The notes under the pieces: generated by a model
Databases searched by the model: none
Seen by the model: the letters and a program-made list of their open reading frames with translations, nothing else
Told to the model about the DNA's origin: nothing
Source of the DNA: an uncultured Pelagibacteraceae bacterium
GTDB taxonomy: Bacteria > Pseudomonadota > Alphaproteobacteria > Pelagibacterales > Pelagibacteraceae
DNA: 64,000 nt
Assembly (NCBI GenBank): GCA_902551455.1
Contig: CACDDC010000002.1
Location: 21,844 to 85,843, forward strand
Direction of reading: 5' to 3'
Made by a program: the position numbers and the translations under genes
Shown: positions 50,937-61,776 of the stretch, one piece after another
Numbering within the stretch: position 1 is the stretch's first letter
How the letters are laid out: each line of letters opens with the position of its first letter

Positions 50937-51150
50937 AAAAAACCCCCGAAACTTTCGTTCCGAGGGTTCTAATTTTGTTTAGTGTATGTATTTAGAGTGT
51001 TCTCTAAATGGAAACGTATTACATTCTCATACTGGTTTCTAATAATACTTGATTTACTTAACATTTTGAAAATTCCTTCATCACTCTTCATCACTATTTA
51101 AAGCAATTTCAAAGCAATTCAAAAGATGATTTTATTGAGGAGTAAGGTTA
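50937..51150. repeat. Island boundary module R5 (hairpin 50943-50966; core 51018-51026)
   Basis: Sequence identity to the other modules. Confidence 0.9.
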
Positions 51151-51169
51151 AAATAGGTTAGGTCAAAAC

Positions 51170-51970
51170 ATGCTCGAATGGGATAATAGAATAAAATACA
51201 ATTTCAATTATTTAAAAAAAAATATTGATATTAAAAAATTCCTAAAATTAGTGACTAAATATAAATGGAATTTTAATCATGAAACAGATATTTTAGATGG
51301 AGCAGTAATCCCTAGTTGTATAAACAAAAATAATAAAGATCCTAATTTAATTAAAAGTTTAAATTTTGAAAAGTCTTCTACAGAAGAAATCTTAAACGAG
51401 GCATTTTCCAGTTCTGATTTCGATCAAAAACTTTTTGAAAATGGAACATTTTTTAAAAAATTGCACCCTAATTTTAAATTAACAAAGCATATAAAATTAG
51501 GTGATCAGTCTCCCATTTTCATGCCAGAGGAGATAGTAGATCAAGATACAGAGTTATATAAATTGAAGAATCAAGTAGATGGGAACTTTCCACCATTTTG
51601 GATTTCACCTTTTTTACAGGATGTAGTGGATGGAACTTCTGTTTGTTCACATTCCCTTATAGAAATAAAAAATGATAATACTTATTTTTATATGCACACT
51701 GTTTATTTTGATCAAGAAGGATATGATTATCAATACGATCCTTACTTAATAAATTTATTTGATCATAAATTAAATGATAAAAGTTTTTTGGATGAAATTA
51801 TAAATTTCGAACAAAAAAGAGTTGAGTCAGATCGTAAGAATTTTAAAGATTATTTGAAAGAATATAATAGTGAAGCAAAATTAATAAATATTTATCGTAT
51901 AGACTTCAAAACCAAGAAACCGATTTATAACTTTAGTAAATCTGGTAAGTTTATTAATATAAGCAAGTAG
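51170..51970 (+). CDS. Orphan protein, unknown function
   Basis: 266-aa ORF with coding-like composition; no family recognised. Confidence 0.6.
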   Translation: MLEWDNRIKYNFNYLKKNIDIKKFLKLVTKYKWNFNHETDILDGAVIPSCINKNNKDPNLIKSLNFEKSSTEEILNEAFSSSDFDQKLFENGTFFKKLHPNFKLTKHIKLGDQSPIFMPEEIVDQDTELYKLKNQVDGNFPPFWISPFLQDVVDGTSVCSHSLIEIKNDNTYFYMHTVYFDQEGYDYQYDPYLINLFDHKLNDKSFLDEIINFEQKRVESDRKNFKDYLKEYNSEAKLINIYRIDFKTKKPIYNFSKSGKFINISK

Positions 51971-52009
51971 AAGGGTGACTTTATTTAAAAAGTAGGGTTA
52001 AATTCAAAT

Positions 52010-52576
52010 GTGAAGAAATATCATTTTACATTAGATTATTTTAAACAAAATTTTAAATATAGAAATTTTTGTGAAGATTTAGATTATGTAATAAAGAACC
52101 AAATATTAGATTATCCAATCGATGCTATAATTTTACACCATACAATTTTTGATAAAGTAGGTAAATTTATGACCCCAACTAAAATTGATGAAAATTACCA
52201 AGAGACCGATTGGGACAAATATTCTGAAAAAGTAGATAATGAATTTTTCGATAATAAAAAAAATAAAAAATTTAAAGATTGGTTTTTAAAAAAAAGAGAC
52301 TCAGGATTATTGTTAACTTCCTTAAATAGTAATTTTACATTAATTCATAATTTAAATATTGGATTTCAGTATTTTTCATTAATATATTCTAAATTTAATA
52401 ATAAATATTATTTTTTTGAAACTTGGGAAGAGTGGCACATTGCCAGAAATTCTTTTAGTAAAGAACCATCAAAAGACAAAATAATAGAAATGATTAAAAA
52501 AAAGTATAAAGACTCAGACCCAAAAATAGAATTAAGTGTATTTGAAGAGGATTTTAATGATTTTTTAAACAATTAA
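52010..52576 (+). CDS. Orphan protein, unknown function
   Basis: 188-aa ORF, GTG start; no family recognised. Confidence 0.55.
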   Translation: MKKYHFTLDYFKQNFKYRNFCEDLDYVIKNQILDYPIDAIILHHTIFDKVGKFMTPTKIDENYQETDWDKYSEKVDNEFFDNKKNKKFKDWFLKKRDSGLLLTSLNSNFTLIHNLNIGFQYFSLIYSKFNNKYYFFETWEEWHIARNSFSKEPSKDKIIEMIKKKYKDSDPKIELSVFEEDFNDFLNN

Positions 52577-52599
52577 ATTTAAAGATTATTTAGATATCC

Positions 52600-52630
52600 T
52601 TCATCATTCCTTCATCATTCCTTCATCACT
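52600..52630. repeat. 11-bp tandem repeat (TTCATCATTCC x ~2.8)
   Basis: Directly visible; similar to TTCCTTCATCACTCTTCATCAC in module R5. Confidence 0.8.
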
Positions 52631-52657
52631 AATGATTTTCGTTAAGATAAAAAAAAA

Positions 52658-52675
52658 GGGCAGTAAAAACTGCCC
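52658..52675. terminator. groEL terminator GGGCAGTAAAAACTGCCC
   Basis: Stem with A-tract/T-tract on both sides (bidirectional). Confidence 0.85.
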
Positions 52676-52706
52676 TTTTTGAATTTTTGTTTGAGAGTAA
52701 TGGGGA

Positions 52707-54377
<1,671 letters not shown>

Positions 54378-54387
54378 TTAATATTTA

Positions 54388-54678
54388 TTATTTACTTGAT
54401 ATACCCATAATGTCAGATTCCTTCATTATGCTGTATTCCTTACCATCTATTTTTACTTCAGTACCTGACCATTTTCCAAATAGAACTTTATCTCCAACTT
54501 TTACGTCCATTGGTATAATTTTTCCGTCTTCAGTCTTAGATCCACCCCCAACAGCAACAACTTTGCCTTCTTGAGGTTTTTCTTGTGCGGTGTCTGGTAT
54601 TATTATTCCACCAGCAGTCTTTTCACTGCTGTCTAAAACTTCTATAAGCACTCTGTCGTGCAAAGGTTTAAACTTCAT
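54388..54678 (-). CDS. groS: Co-chaperonin GroES
   Basis: [40 protein letters not shown]. Confidence 0.98.
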   Translation of the reverse strand: MKFKPLHDRVLIEVLDSSEKTAGGIIIPDTAQEKPQEGKVVAVGGGSKTEDGKIIPMDVKVGDKVLFGKWSGTEVKIDGKEYSIMKESDIMGISSK

Positions 54679-54700
54679 ATATTACTCCTTTGAATATTGA

Positions 54701-54733
54701 GATCATATAGAGGCATAATGCAAGATTTTCAAG
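54701..54733 (-). promoter_or_regulatory. Candidate RpoH (heat-shock) promoter of groESL
   Basis: Minus strand CTTGAA-N14-CCTCTATAT. Confidence 0.6.
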
Positions 54734-54784
54734 ATATCAGTTTTAATTATATAAACCTAAAAAACCCAAGAAAAATCGATATTT

Positions 54785-55618
54785 TTGGGATATATGTCCA
54801 AGATGACATTAAATATAGATAACAAAGGACTAAGATCCATAGTATCTGAATTCGATCTTTTATTTATTGATATATGGGGAGTAATCCACAATGGGGTAGA
54901 ATTATATAAAGACTCTATTGATGTTTTAGATAAATTAGAAGAAATCAAAAAAAATTATATACTTTTAACTAATGCACCAAGACCTAATTCAAAAGTACAA
55001 AATTTTTTAATGAAAATGGGTTTGGATGAAAAAAAATGTCAAAATGTATTTACGTCTGGAGAAGCATCATTAAATCATTTAAATTCTAAATGGAAAAACT
55101 ATAAATTTTATCATATTGGGCCTCCTAGAGATTTTGATTTATTTAAATTATTTGAAAAAAATAAAGTTAATAAAATTGAAAATTCAGATTTCTTGTTATG
55201 TACAGGTCTATTTGATGAACAGACAGAAAATTTAGATTTTTATAAAAAGCTATTTGAGTCTAAAACAAATATTAGAATGATTTGTACAAATCCAGATTTA
55301 GTTGTAGATAGAGGAGAAAAAAGAGAATACTGCGCTGGATCTATTGCTAGAATTTTTGAAAATTTTGGAGGTAAAGTTGATTATTTTGGAAAACCTTACT
55401 CTCTAGTTTATAATCAATCTACAAATACAAAAAATAAAAAAATTTTATGCATAGGAGACAATTTAAACACCGATATAAAGGGGGCCAATATTCAAAATTA
55501 TAGTTCATTGTTTATTTCAGGTGGGATTCATAAAAATGAAATAAGCGGAGATGTGCAAAGCTTACTAAAGAAATATAATGTAACAACAAATTTTATACAG
55601 TCTAAATTAAAATGGTAA
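54785..55618 (+). CDS. HAD-superfamily class IIA hydrolase
   Basis: FDLLFIDIWGVIHNGVELY; CIGDNLNTDIKGANIQNYSSLFISGG. Confidence 0.85.
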   Translation: MGYMSKMTLNIDNKGLRSIVSEFDLLFIDIWGVIHNGVELYKDSIDVLDKLEEIKKNYILLTNAPRPNSKVQNFLMKMGLDEKKCQNVFTSGEASLNHLNSKWKNYKFYHIGPPRDFDLFKLFEKNKVNKIENSDFLLCTGLFDEQTENLDFYKKLFESKTNIRMICTNPDLVVDRGEKREYCAGSIARIFENFGGKVDYFGKPYSLVYNQSTNTKNKKILCIGDNLNTDIKGANIQNYSSLFISGGIHKNEISGDVQSLLKKYNVTTNFIQSKLKW

Positions 55619-56535
55619 AAAAAATTAAAGTTTATAAAAATTTTAAAATTAACAAATCTCATAAAAATTCTATAATTTTTATTGGGAATTTTGATGGATT
55701 GCACATTGGGCACCAAAAACTATTCGGGTCTGCTAGAAAATATAAAAAAAAAATTAAACTTGGTGTTGTTACATTTGATCCAATACCAAAGATGTTTTTT
55801 AATAAAAAAATTAGCAATTATAGATTATCTAATTTTAATCAAAAATTAATTTTGCTAAAAAAATTTAATGTTGATTTTGTTATAAATAAAAAGTTTGATA
55901 TTAAATTCTCTAAGATTAAAGCTCATAATTTTATTAAAGATATCTTATTTAAATATATTAAGCCAAAATATATATTTGTAAGTAATAATTTTAGATTTGG
56001 AAATAAAAGAGAAGGCAGTGTTTTGCTTTTAAAGAAATTAGAAAAAAAATTTAATTATAAAGTAGTAAAACCTAAGCCTTTGATAAAAAATAAAAAAGTA
56101 ATTTCATCTTCACTAATTAGAAAATTGTTATCACAAGGTAAATTGAATTTAGTTAATAAATATTTAGGGCGTAACTGGTGTGTGGAAGGCACGGTAGAGC
56201 AAGGAAGACAAATGGGAAAAAAAATTGGATTTCCTACTTGCAATATAGACTTAGGAAATTACGTTATTGCAAAACCAGGAGTTTATGCAGTTAAAGTTTA
56301 TTTGCCAAAGCACAAGAAATATTTAAAAGGAATAGCAAATTTAGGATATAGACCAACTTTTAATCAAAAAAGAATTCTTTTAGAGGTAAATATATTTAAT
56401 TTCTCTAAAAATCTTTATAATAAGAAGCTAATTATTGAATTTATAAAATATATTAGGACAGAAAAAAAGTTTAATAGCGTTGATCAATTAAAAAAACAAA
56501 TAAAAAATGATGTTAAATTTGCAAAAAAATTATAA
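55612..56535 (+). CDS. ribF: Bifunctional riboflavin kinase/FAD synthetase
   Basis: IGNFDGLHIGHQKLF; GRQMGKKIGFPTCNI. Confidence 0.95.
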   Translation: MVKKIKVYKNFKINKSHKNSIIFIGNFDGLHIGHQKLFGSARKYKKKIKLGVVTFDPIPKMFFNKKISNYRLSNFNQKLILLKKFNVDFVINKKFDIKFSKIKAHNFIKDILFKYIKPKYIFVSNNFRFGNKREGSVLLLKKLEKKFNYKVVKPKPLIKNKKVISSSLIRKLLSQGKLNLVNKYLGRNWCVEGTVEQGRQMGKKIGFPTCNIDLGNYVIAKPGVYAVKVYLPKHKKYLKGIANLGYRPTFNQKRILLEVNIFNFSKNLYNKKLIIEFIKYIRTEKKFNSVDQLKKQIKNDVKFAKKL

Positions 56536-56541
56536 ATAAAA

Positions 56542-59268
56542 ATGAGTAAAGAAAACATTAATCTTCCAAAGACTTTATTCTCTATGAAAGCAAACTTGCC
56601 TTCAAAAGAACCAGGGTTTGTTGAATATTGGGATAAAATAAAATTATATGAAAAATTAAGAAAATCTGCAAAAGGTAAAGAAAAATTTGTTCTCCATGAT
56701 GGACCTCCATATGCAAATGGAAACATTCATATGGGTACTGCTCTAAACAAAATACTTAAAGACATCATAACAAAATTTCATCAAATGAATGGAAAGGACT
56801 CTGTTTATGTACCTGGGTGGGATTGCCATGGTTTGCCTATTGAATGGAAAATTGAAGAACAATATAAAAAAAATAAAAAAAATAAAAATGAAGTTCCAAT
56901 TACGGAATTTAGAAAAGAGTGTAGAGATTTTGCTGATAAATGGATTAAGATTCACAAAGAACAATTTAAAAGGCTAGGTGTTATTGGAGATTGGGAAAAT
57001 TATTATTCAACAATGAGTTTTGATGCAGAGGGACAAATTGTAAGAGAACTTGGAAAATTTTTAAAAGAAGGAAGTCTTTACAAAGGTTATAAACCAGTTC
57101 TTTGGTCAACTGTAGAAAAAACAGCACTGTCTGACGCAGAAGTAGAATATATGGATCACATATCTGATACAATTTATGCGTCATTTGTTATTAAAAAATC
57201 TAAAATTAAAGAATTAATTGAGTCAGAAATAATCATTTGGACCACAACACCTTGGACAATTCCAGCAAATAAAGCTTTAGCCTATAATAGCAAGTTAAAG
57301 TATGTACAAGTACTGATTCAGGATGAAAATGAATTTAAAAATAGAAAAATTGTAATTGCTAAAGATTTATTAGATTCAGTAATAAAAGACTGTAAAATTG
57401 AAAAATTTAAGATTTTAAATGAGATTGAAGGAAAAAATTTTTCAGGGACCATTTGCCATCATCCTTTTTATAAGATGGGCTATAAATATGATGTTCCACT
57501 GTTAGAAGCCAAATTTGTTACAATTGAACAGGGTACTGGATTTGTTCATTGTGCCCCAAGTCATGGACCAGATGATTTTAACTTATGTTTAAATAATGGA
57601 ATTAAAGCATTAGAAACCGTAGACGATGATGGCAAATATACAAAACACATACCGATATTTGAAGGTACTCATATTTTTAAAGCCAATCCTATAGTTATAG
57701 AAAAACTCAAAGACCAAAAAAAACTTTTAGCAAATGGTAAATTAAATCATTCCTATCCACATTCTTGGAGGTCAAAAGCACCTTTGGTTCATAGAGCTAC
57801 TCAACAATGGTTTATTTCAATGGAAAGTCATGGTTTGAGAAAAAAAGCTCTTAAAGCAATTGATGAGACTTCATTTTTTCCCAACAAGGGTAAAGAGAGA
57901 ATTAAATCAATGATTGAAACAAGGCCAGACTGGTGTGTTTCAAGACAAAGAGTCTGGGGAGTGCCCTTACCAATATTTGTCTCAAAACAAACAAACAAAG
58001 TTTTAATTGACGAAGAAGTATTTGAGAATATTGCAAAAATCTATGAAAAAGAGGGTTCAGATTGCTGGTTTTCTGACGATCCACAAAGATTTTTAGGAAA
58101 AAAATATAATGCAAAAGATTTTATAAAATTAAAAGATATTGTTGAAGTATGGTTTGATAGTGGCTCAACACACTCGTTTGTATTAGAAAAAAGAAAAGAT
58201 TTAAAATGGCCAGCTTCAATGTATCTAGAGGGATCAGATCAACATAGAGGATGGTTTCATTCATCATTATTAGAATCATGTGGAACTCGTGGAAGAGCAC
58301 CTTTTGAATCAATTCTCTCCCACGGATTTGTAGTTGATGGTAAAGGACATAAAATGTCAAAGTCCCTAGGTAATGCAATTTTTCCTGAAGATATTTTAAA
58401 AAAATATGGTGCTGATATTCTGAGAATCTGGGTTACCGCATCGAATTATGCGGAAGATCTTAGAATTGATTATTCAATACTAGAACAGCATGCAGAATCT
58501 TATAGAAAAATTAGAAATACTTTTAGATATTTGCTTGGAAACTTAAATGATAACTTTTCTGAAACTGATTTTAAAAAAGTAGAACTAAATAAACTTCCAG
58601 AATTAGAGCAGTATATGCTTCATAAAGTTTATTTATTAAGTTTGGCATTTCAAAAAAATTTTAAATCGTATACTTTTCATAATCTTTATAAAGAGCTTTT
58701 AAATTTCTGTACTGTAGATCTTTCAGCTTTTTATTTTGATATTCGAAAGGATACGCTTTATTGTGATCCGATAGAATCTCAAAAAAGAAAAGATTGTATT
58801 AAAGTTTTAAACATAATACTTGAATGTTTATTAAGTTGGTTTGCACCCATATTATCTTTTACCACTGAAGAAATTTTTAAATTAATTAATAAAGATGAAG
58901 AAAGCAGTATTCATTTGAAAAAATTTGTTAATATTCCTAAAAATTGGTCAAATGAAAATTTAAATCAAAAATGGTTAAATCTAATTATGATCAGAGACCA
59001 TTCAAACATAAGTATTGAAAATAAAAGAGCTGAAAAAATAATAGGTTCAAGCTTAGAAGCAACAATTAAGATTAAACTTAAAAAAGATTTATACAAACTT
59101 GCAAAAGAATTTGATTTTGCAGAATTGTGTATTACTTCAGGTGCAGAATTAATTAATGATGATAGTATAAGTAATGAAATTATTGTAGAAACATTTAAAG
59201 CAGAAGGTGAAAAATGTAATGTTTGTTGGAAAATTAAAAAAGAAAAATGTGATAGACATAACATTTAA
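56542..59268 (+). CDS. ileS: Isoleucyl-tRNA synthetase
   Basis: HDGPPYANGNIHMGTALNKILKD; KMSKSLGNAI; C-terminal Cys motif. Confidence 0.98.
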   Translation: MSKENINLPKTLFSMKANLPSKEPGFVEYWDKIKLYEKLRKSAKGKEKFVLHDGPPYANGNIHMGTALNKILKDIITKFHQMNGKDSVYVPGWDCHGLPIEWKIEEQYKKNKKNKNEVPITEFRKECRDFADKWIKIHKEQFKRLGVIGDWENYYSTMSFDAEGQIVRELGKFLKEGSLYKGYKPVLWSTVEKTALSDAEVEYMDHISDTIYASFVIKKSKIKELIESEIIIWTTTPWTIPANKALAYNSKLKYVQVLIQDENEFKNRKIVIAKDLLDSVIKDCKIEKFKILNEIEGKNFSGTICHHPFYKMGYKYDVPLLEAKFVTIEQGTGFVHCAPSHGPDDFNLCLNNGIKALETVDDDGKYTKHIPIFEGTHIFKANPIVIEKLKDQKKLLANGKLNHSYPHSWRSKAPLVHRATQQWFISMESHGLRKKALKAIDETSFFPNKGKERIKSMIETRPDWCVSRQRVWGVPLPIFVSKQTNKVLIDEEVFENIAKIYEKEGSDCWFSDDPQRFLGKKYNAKDFIKLKDIVEVWFDSGSTHSFVLEKRKDLKWPASMYLEGSDQHRGWFHSSLLESCGTRGRAPFESILSHGFVVDGKGHKMSKSLGNAIFPEDILKKYGADILRIWVTASNYAEDLRIDYSILEQHAESYRKIRNTFRYLLGNLNDNFSETDFKKVELNKLPELEQYMLHKVYLLSLAFQKNFKSYTFHNLYKELLNFCTVDLSAFYFDIRKDTLYCDPIESQKRKDCIKVLNIILECLLSWFAPILSFTTEEIFKLINKDEESSIHLKKFVNIPKNWSNENLNQKWLNLIMIRDHSNISIENKRAEKIIGSSLEATIKIKLKKDLYKLAKEFDFAELCITSGAELINDDSISNEIIVETFKAEGEKCNVCWKIKKEKCDRHNI

Positions 59269-59271
59269 AAA

Positions 59272-59766
59272 ATGAGCAATTTACTTTCAAAAAAAAATAT
59301 ATTTTATATTTCAATAATTTTTTTTACTTTTCTTTTAGATAGATTTACTAAAGTTTATATATTAAACTATGTTGAAGTTAATGGAAGTATAGACATATAT
59401 GTTAATCCATTTTTAAATTTCATTTTAGTTTGGAATTCAGGGATTGGATTTGGTTTATTTTCTTTCGAAGGAAGTATATTTTATCATTTAGTCACTCTTA
59501 TAATAATATTTATTAATTTATTGATAATCTACATGATTATTAAGGCTAACGATTACAGAATTTACTTTCTATTAATTATATTAGGTGGATCATTAGGTAA
59601 TTTGTTTGATCGAATTTATTATTCTGCTGTACCTGATTTTATTGACTTAAATTATAATGGTTTTCATTGGTTTATATTTAATGTTGCGGATATTTTTATT
59701 TCTATAGGCATTATATGTCTTATAATTACAGAGTTATTTATTTTTAATAAAAAAAATGAAAAATAA
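59272..59766 (+). CDS. lspA: Lipoprotein signal peptidase
   Basis: [43 protein letters not shown]. Confidence 0.95.
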   Translation: MSNLLSKKNIFYISIIFFTFLLDRFTKVYILNYVEVNGSIDIYVNPFLNFILVWNSGIGFGLFSFEGSIFYHLVTLIIIFINLLIIYMIIKANDYRIYFLLIILGGSLGNLFDRIYYSAVPDFIDLNYNGFHWFIFNVADIFISIGIICLIITELFIFNKKNEK

Positions 59767-60073
59767 ATCTATATTAATATTGTTAATTCTTAGTATGTTT
59801 ATACTAAGTTCCTGTGGATCTGGAATTAAAGATGCTTTGGAAGGAAAAAGAAGAAGTGTAAGTGGAGATGAATTTTTAATTAAAAAGAAAAATCCATTAA
59901 GTTTGCCGCCTAGTTTTGGTGATCTGCCTACTCCTACTGAGGAAGAAAATATACCTGATGAAAATAATTCAGATGAAATAAAAAATATACTTGGAAAAAA
60001 TCAATCCAATAGTGATTCAGGTGAAATAAGCGAAGTAGAAAGTTTAATTTTAGAAGAATTAAATAAAAATTGA
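59756..60073 (+). CDS. DUF3035-like lipoprotein
   Basis: Lipobox [27 protein letters not shown]. Confidence 0.75.
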   Translation: MKNKSILILLILSMFILSSCGSGIKDALEGKRRSVSGDEFLIKKKNPLSLPPSFGDLPTPTEEENIPDENNSDEIKNILGKNQSNSDSGEISEVESLILEELNKN

Positions 60074-61221
60074 TGTTTAATAAAATAATTAAATTTGAAA
60101 ATTTTTCCTCAAAAAAAAAAAATAAAAAAATAATAAAAATTTTAGATAATTTAATTAATAGATCTACTAGTGATCAATTATTAAAATCACTTACGCCAAA
60201 TTATAATTATAGTTTTATCGAAAATAGATTAAAAAAATTTAAAAGAGAAAAAATATTTAAAATAATTGGTATGGGTGGATCTATATTGGGTGCGGAAGCA
60301 ATTTATAATTTTTTAAAATGTAAAAAAAAATTTTATTTTATAAATAATCTTCAAAATACACTTAAGAATATAGAAAAAAAAAAAACGACAAATATAATTA
60401 TTTCAAAATCTGGTAACACTCTTGAGACAATCGCAAATGTTAATTTGTATATAAAAAAAACAGATAAAAAGATCATTATTACTGAAAAGAAAAATAATTA
60501 TCTATTCAATTTAGCAAATAAACTCAAATGTGAGATAATTGAACATAATAATTTTATTGGTGGCAGATATTCAGTTCTTTCTGAAGTTGGAATGGTTCCA
60601 GCTGTATTGATGGGTTTTGAAGAAAAAAAATTTAAACAATTTAATAATTTAATAAAAAATAATTCTTTTAAAAAAAAATTAATCCTGAATGTAAGCAACT
60701 TAATAGAATTAAATAAAAAAAAACAAAACTCAATCATTTTAAATTATGATGAGAAATCAGATAGCTTTTTTAAATGGTACCAACAATTGGTAGCAGAAAG
60801 CCTAGGAAAAAAATCTAGAGGTATTCTTCCAATAATATCTACAATGCCAAAAGATAATCATAGTTTAATGCAATATTTTTTAGATGGCCCAAAACAAAAC
60901 TTTTATACCTTTTTTTCTGTAAATGAAAAGGGGTCAGCTAAATTAGATAATAAAAATTTATTATTAAATCAAAAAAAATTTCATAAAAAGAACATTAACG
61001 AAATTATAAATGCTCAAAAAAATGCAACTAGGAATGTGTTTTTAAGAAAAAAAATTCCATTTAGAAATTTCACCATCAACCAAAGATCAGAAAAAGTAAT
61101 AGGATCTCTTTTTTGTTTCTTTATATTGGAAACTATTTTGTTAGGAAAAGCTTTGAATGTAAATCCTTATGACCAACCGTCAGTAGAACTAATAAAAAAT
61201 GAAACAAAAAAGCTATTTTAA
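60070..61221 (+). CDS. pgi: Glucose-6-phosphate isomerase
   Basis: IGMGGSILGAEAIYNFL; ISKSGNTLETIAN; GGRYSVLSEVGMVPA. Confidence 0.85.
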   Translation: MMFNKIIKFENFSSKKKNKKIIKILDNLINRSTSDQLLKSLTPNYNYSFIENRLKKFKREKIFKIIGMGGSILGAEAIYNFLKCKKKFYFINNLQNTLKNIEKKKTTNIIISKSGNTLETIANVNLYIKKTDKKIIITEKKNNYLFNLANKLKCEIIEHNNFIGGRYSVLSEVGMVPAVLMGFEEKKFKQFNNLIKNNSFKKKLILNVSNLIELNKKKQNSIILNYDEKSDSFFKWYQQLVAESLGKKSRGILPIISTMPKDNHSLMQYFLDGPKQNFYTFFSVNEKGSAKLDNKNLLLNQKKFHKKNINEIINAQKNATRNVFLRKKIPFRNFTINQRSEKVIGSLFCFFILETILLGKALNVNPYDQPSVELIKNETKKLF

Positions 61222-61776
61222 TTTATAAAATATTATTTTTGATATTCCATAAAATCTAGTATTAATAATATGAAATTTATCATTTAATGGGTCATTTGTT
61301 TTTTTGTTTCTATGAAGAATAAGTAAACCATTTTTATTTAAAAAATTATTTTTTTCAATTATAGAAAATAAACTAGATATTCTTTTTTCCTTATATGGTG
61401 GGTCAGCAAAAATTAAATCAAAATTTTTATTGAGATGTTTTTTAATTTTTATATCAAATATATCTTTTTCAATTAAATCATAATTTTTTATATTATTTAA
61501 ATATTGTATATTTTTATAAAAAGTTCTAATTGCAGGCTTATAATTTTCAACAAATGTTACATGTTTAACTTTTCTTGAAAGACATTCCAGCCCAAATGAC
61601 CCACTTCCAGAAAATAAATCTAATACAATTGATTTTTCTAAATCAAATTTTTTAAATTTAGAGTGTATTAATAAATTAAATATTGACTCTTTCGTTAAGT
61701 CTTTAAGAGGCCTTGTTTTACTGTCAGTGGGTTGAAATAATTTTTTTCCTTTATATGAACCAGATATAATTCTCAT
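61213..61776 (-). CDS. rsmD: 16S rRNA (guanine966-N2)-methyltransferase
   Basis: MRIISGSYKGKKLFQP; LDLFSGSGSFGLECLSR; FADPPY. Confidence 0.95.
   Translation of the reverse strand: MRIISGSYKGKKLFQPTDSKTRPLKDLTKESIFNLLIHSKFKKFDLEKSIVLDLFSGSGSFGLECLSRKVKHVTFVENYKPAIRTFYKNIQYLNNIKNYDLIEKDIFDIKIKKHLNKNFDLIFADPPYKEKRISSLFSIIEKNNFLNKNGLLILHRNKKTNDPLNDKFHIINTRFYGISKIIFYKLK

Larger units (their letters stand above)
41550..52650. mobile_element. Candidate composite genomic island at the groEL 3' end, built from serially inserted small integrative elements
   Basis: Five repeated boundary modules matching the groEL tail, degenerate integrase-like 5' ends, nearly all cargo on + strand, orphan and accessory gene content. 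Confidence 0.6.

Noticed and set aside
41928-51026. tRNA/tmRNA fragment as the repeated attachment site
   Set aside because: No T-arm, anticodon stem or CCA end could be folded from the module; the groEL tail explains the core better.
41847-51150. CRISPR array interpretation of the repeats
   Set aside because: Repeats are ~90-200 bp with kilobase gene-containing spacers and no uniform short spacers; no cas operon. The Cas4-like domain is part of a helicase fusion.
58121-59264. Minus-strand ORFs inside ileS
   Set aside because: Antisense shadow ORFs of a conserved essential gene.
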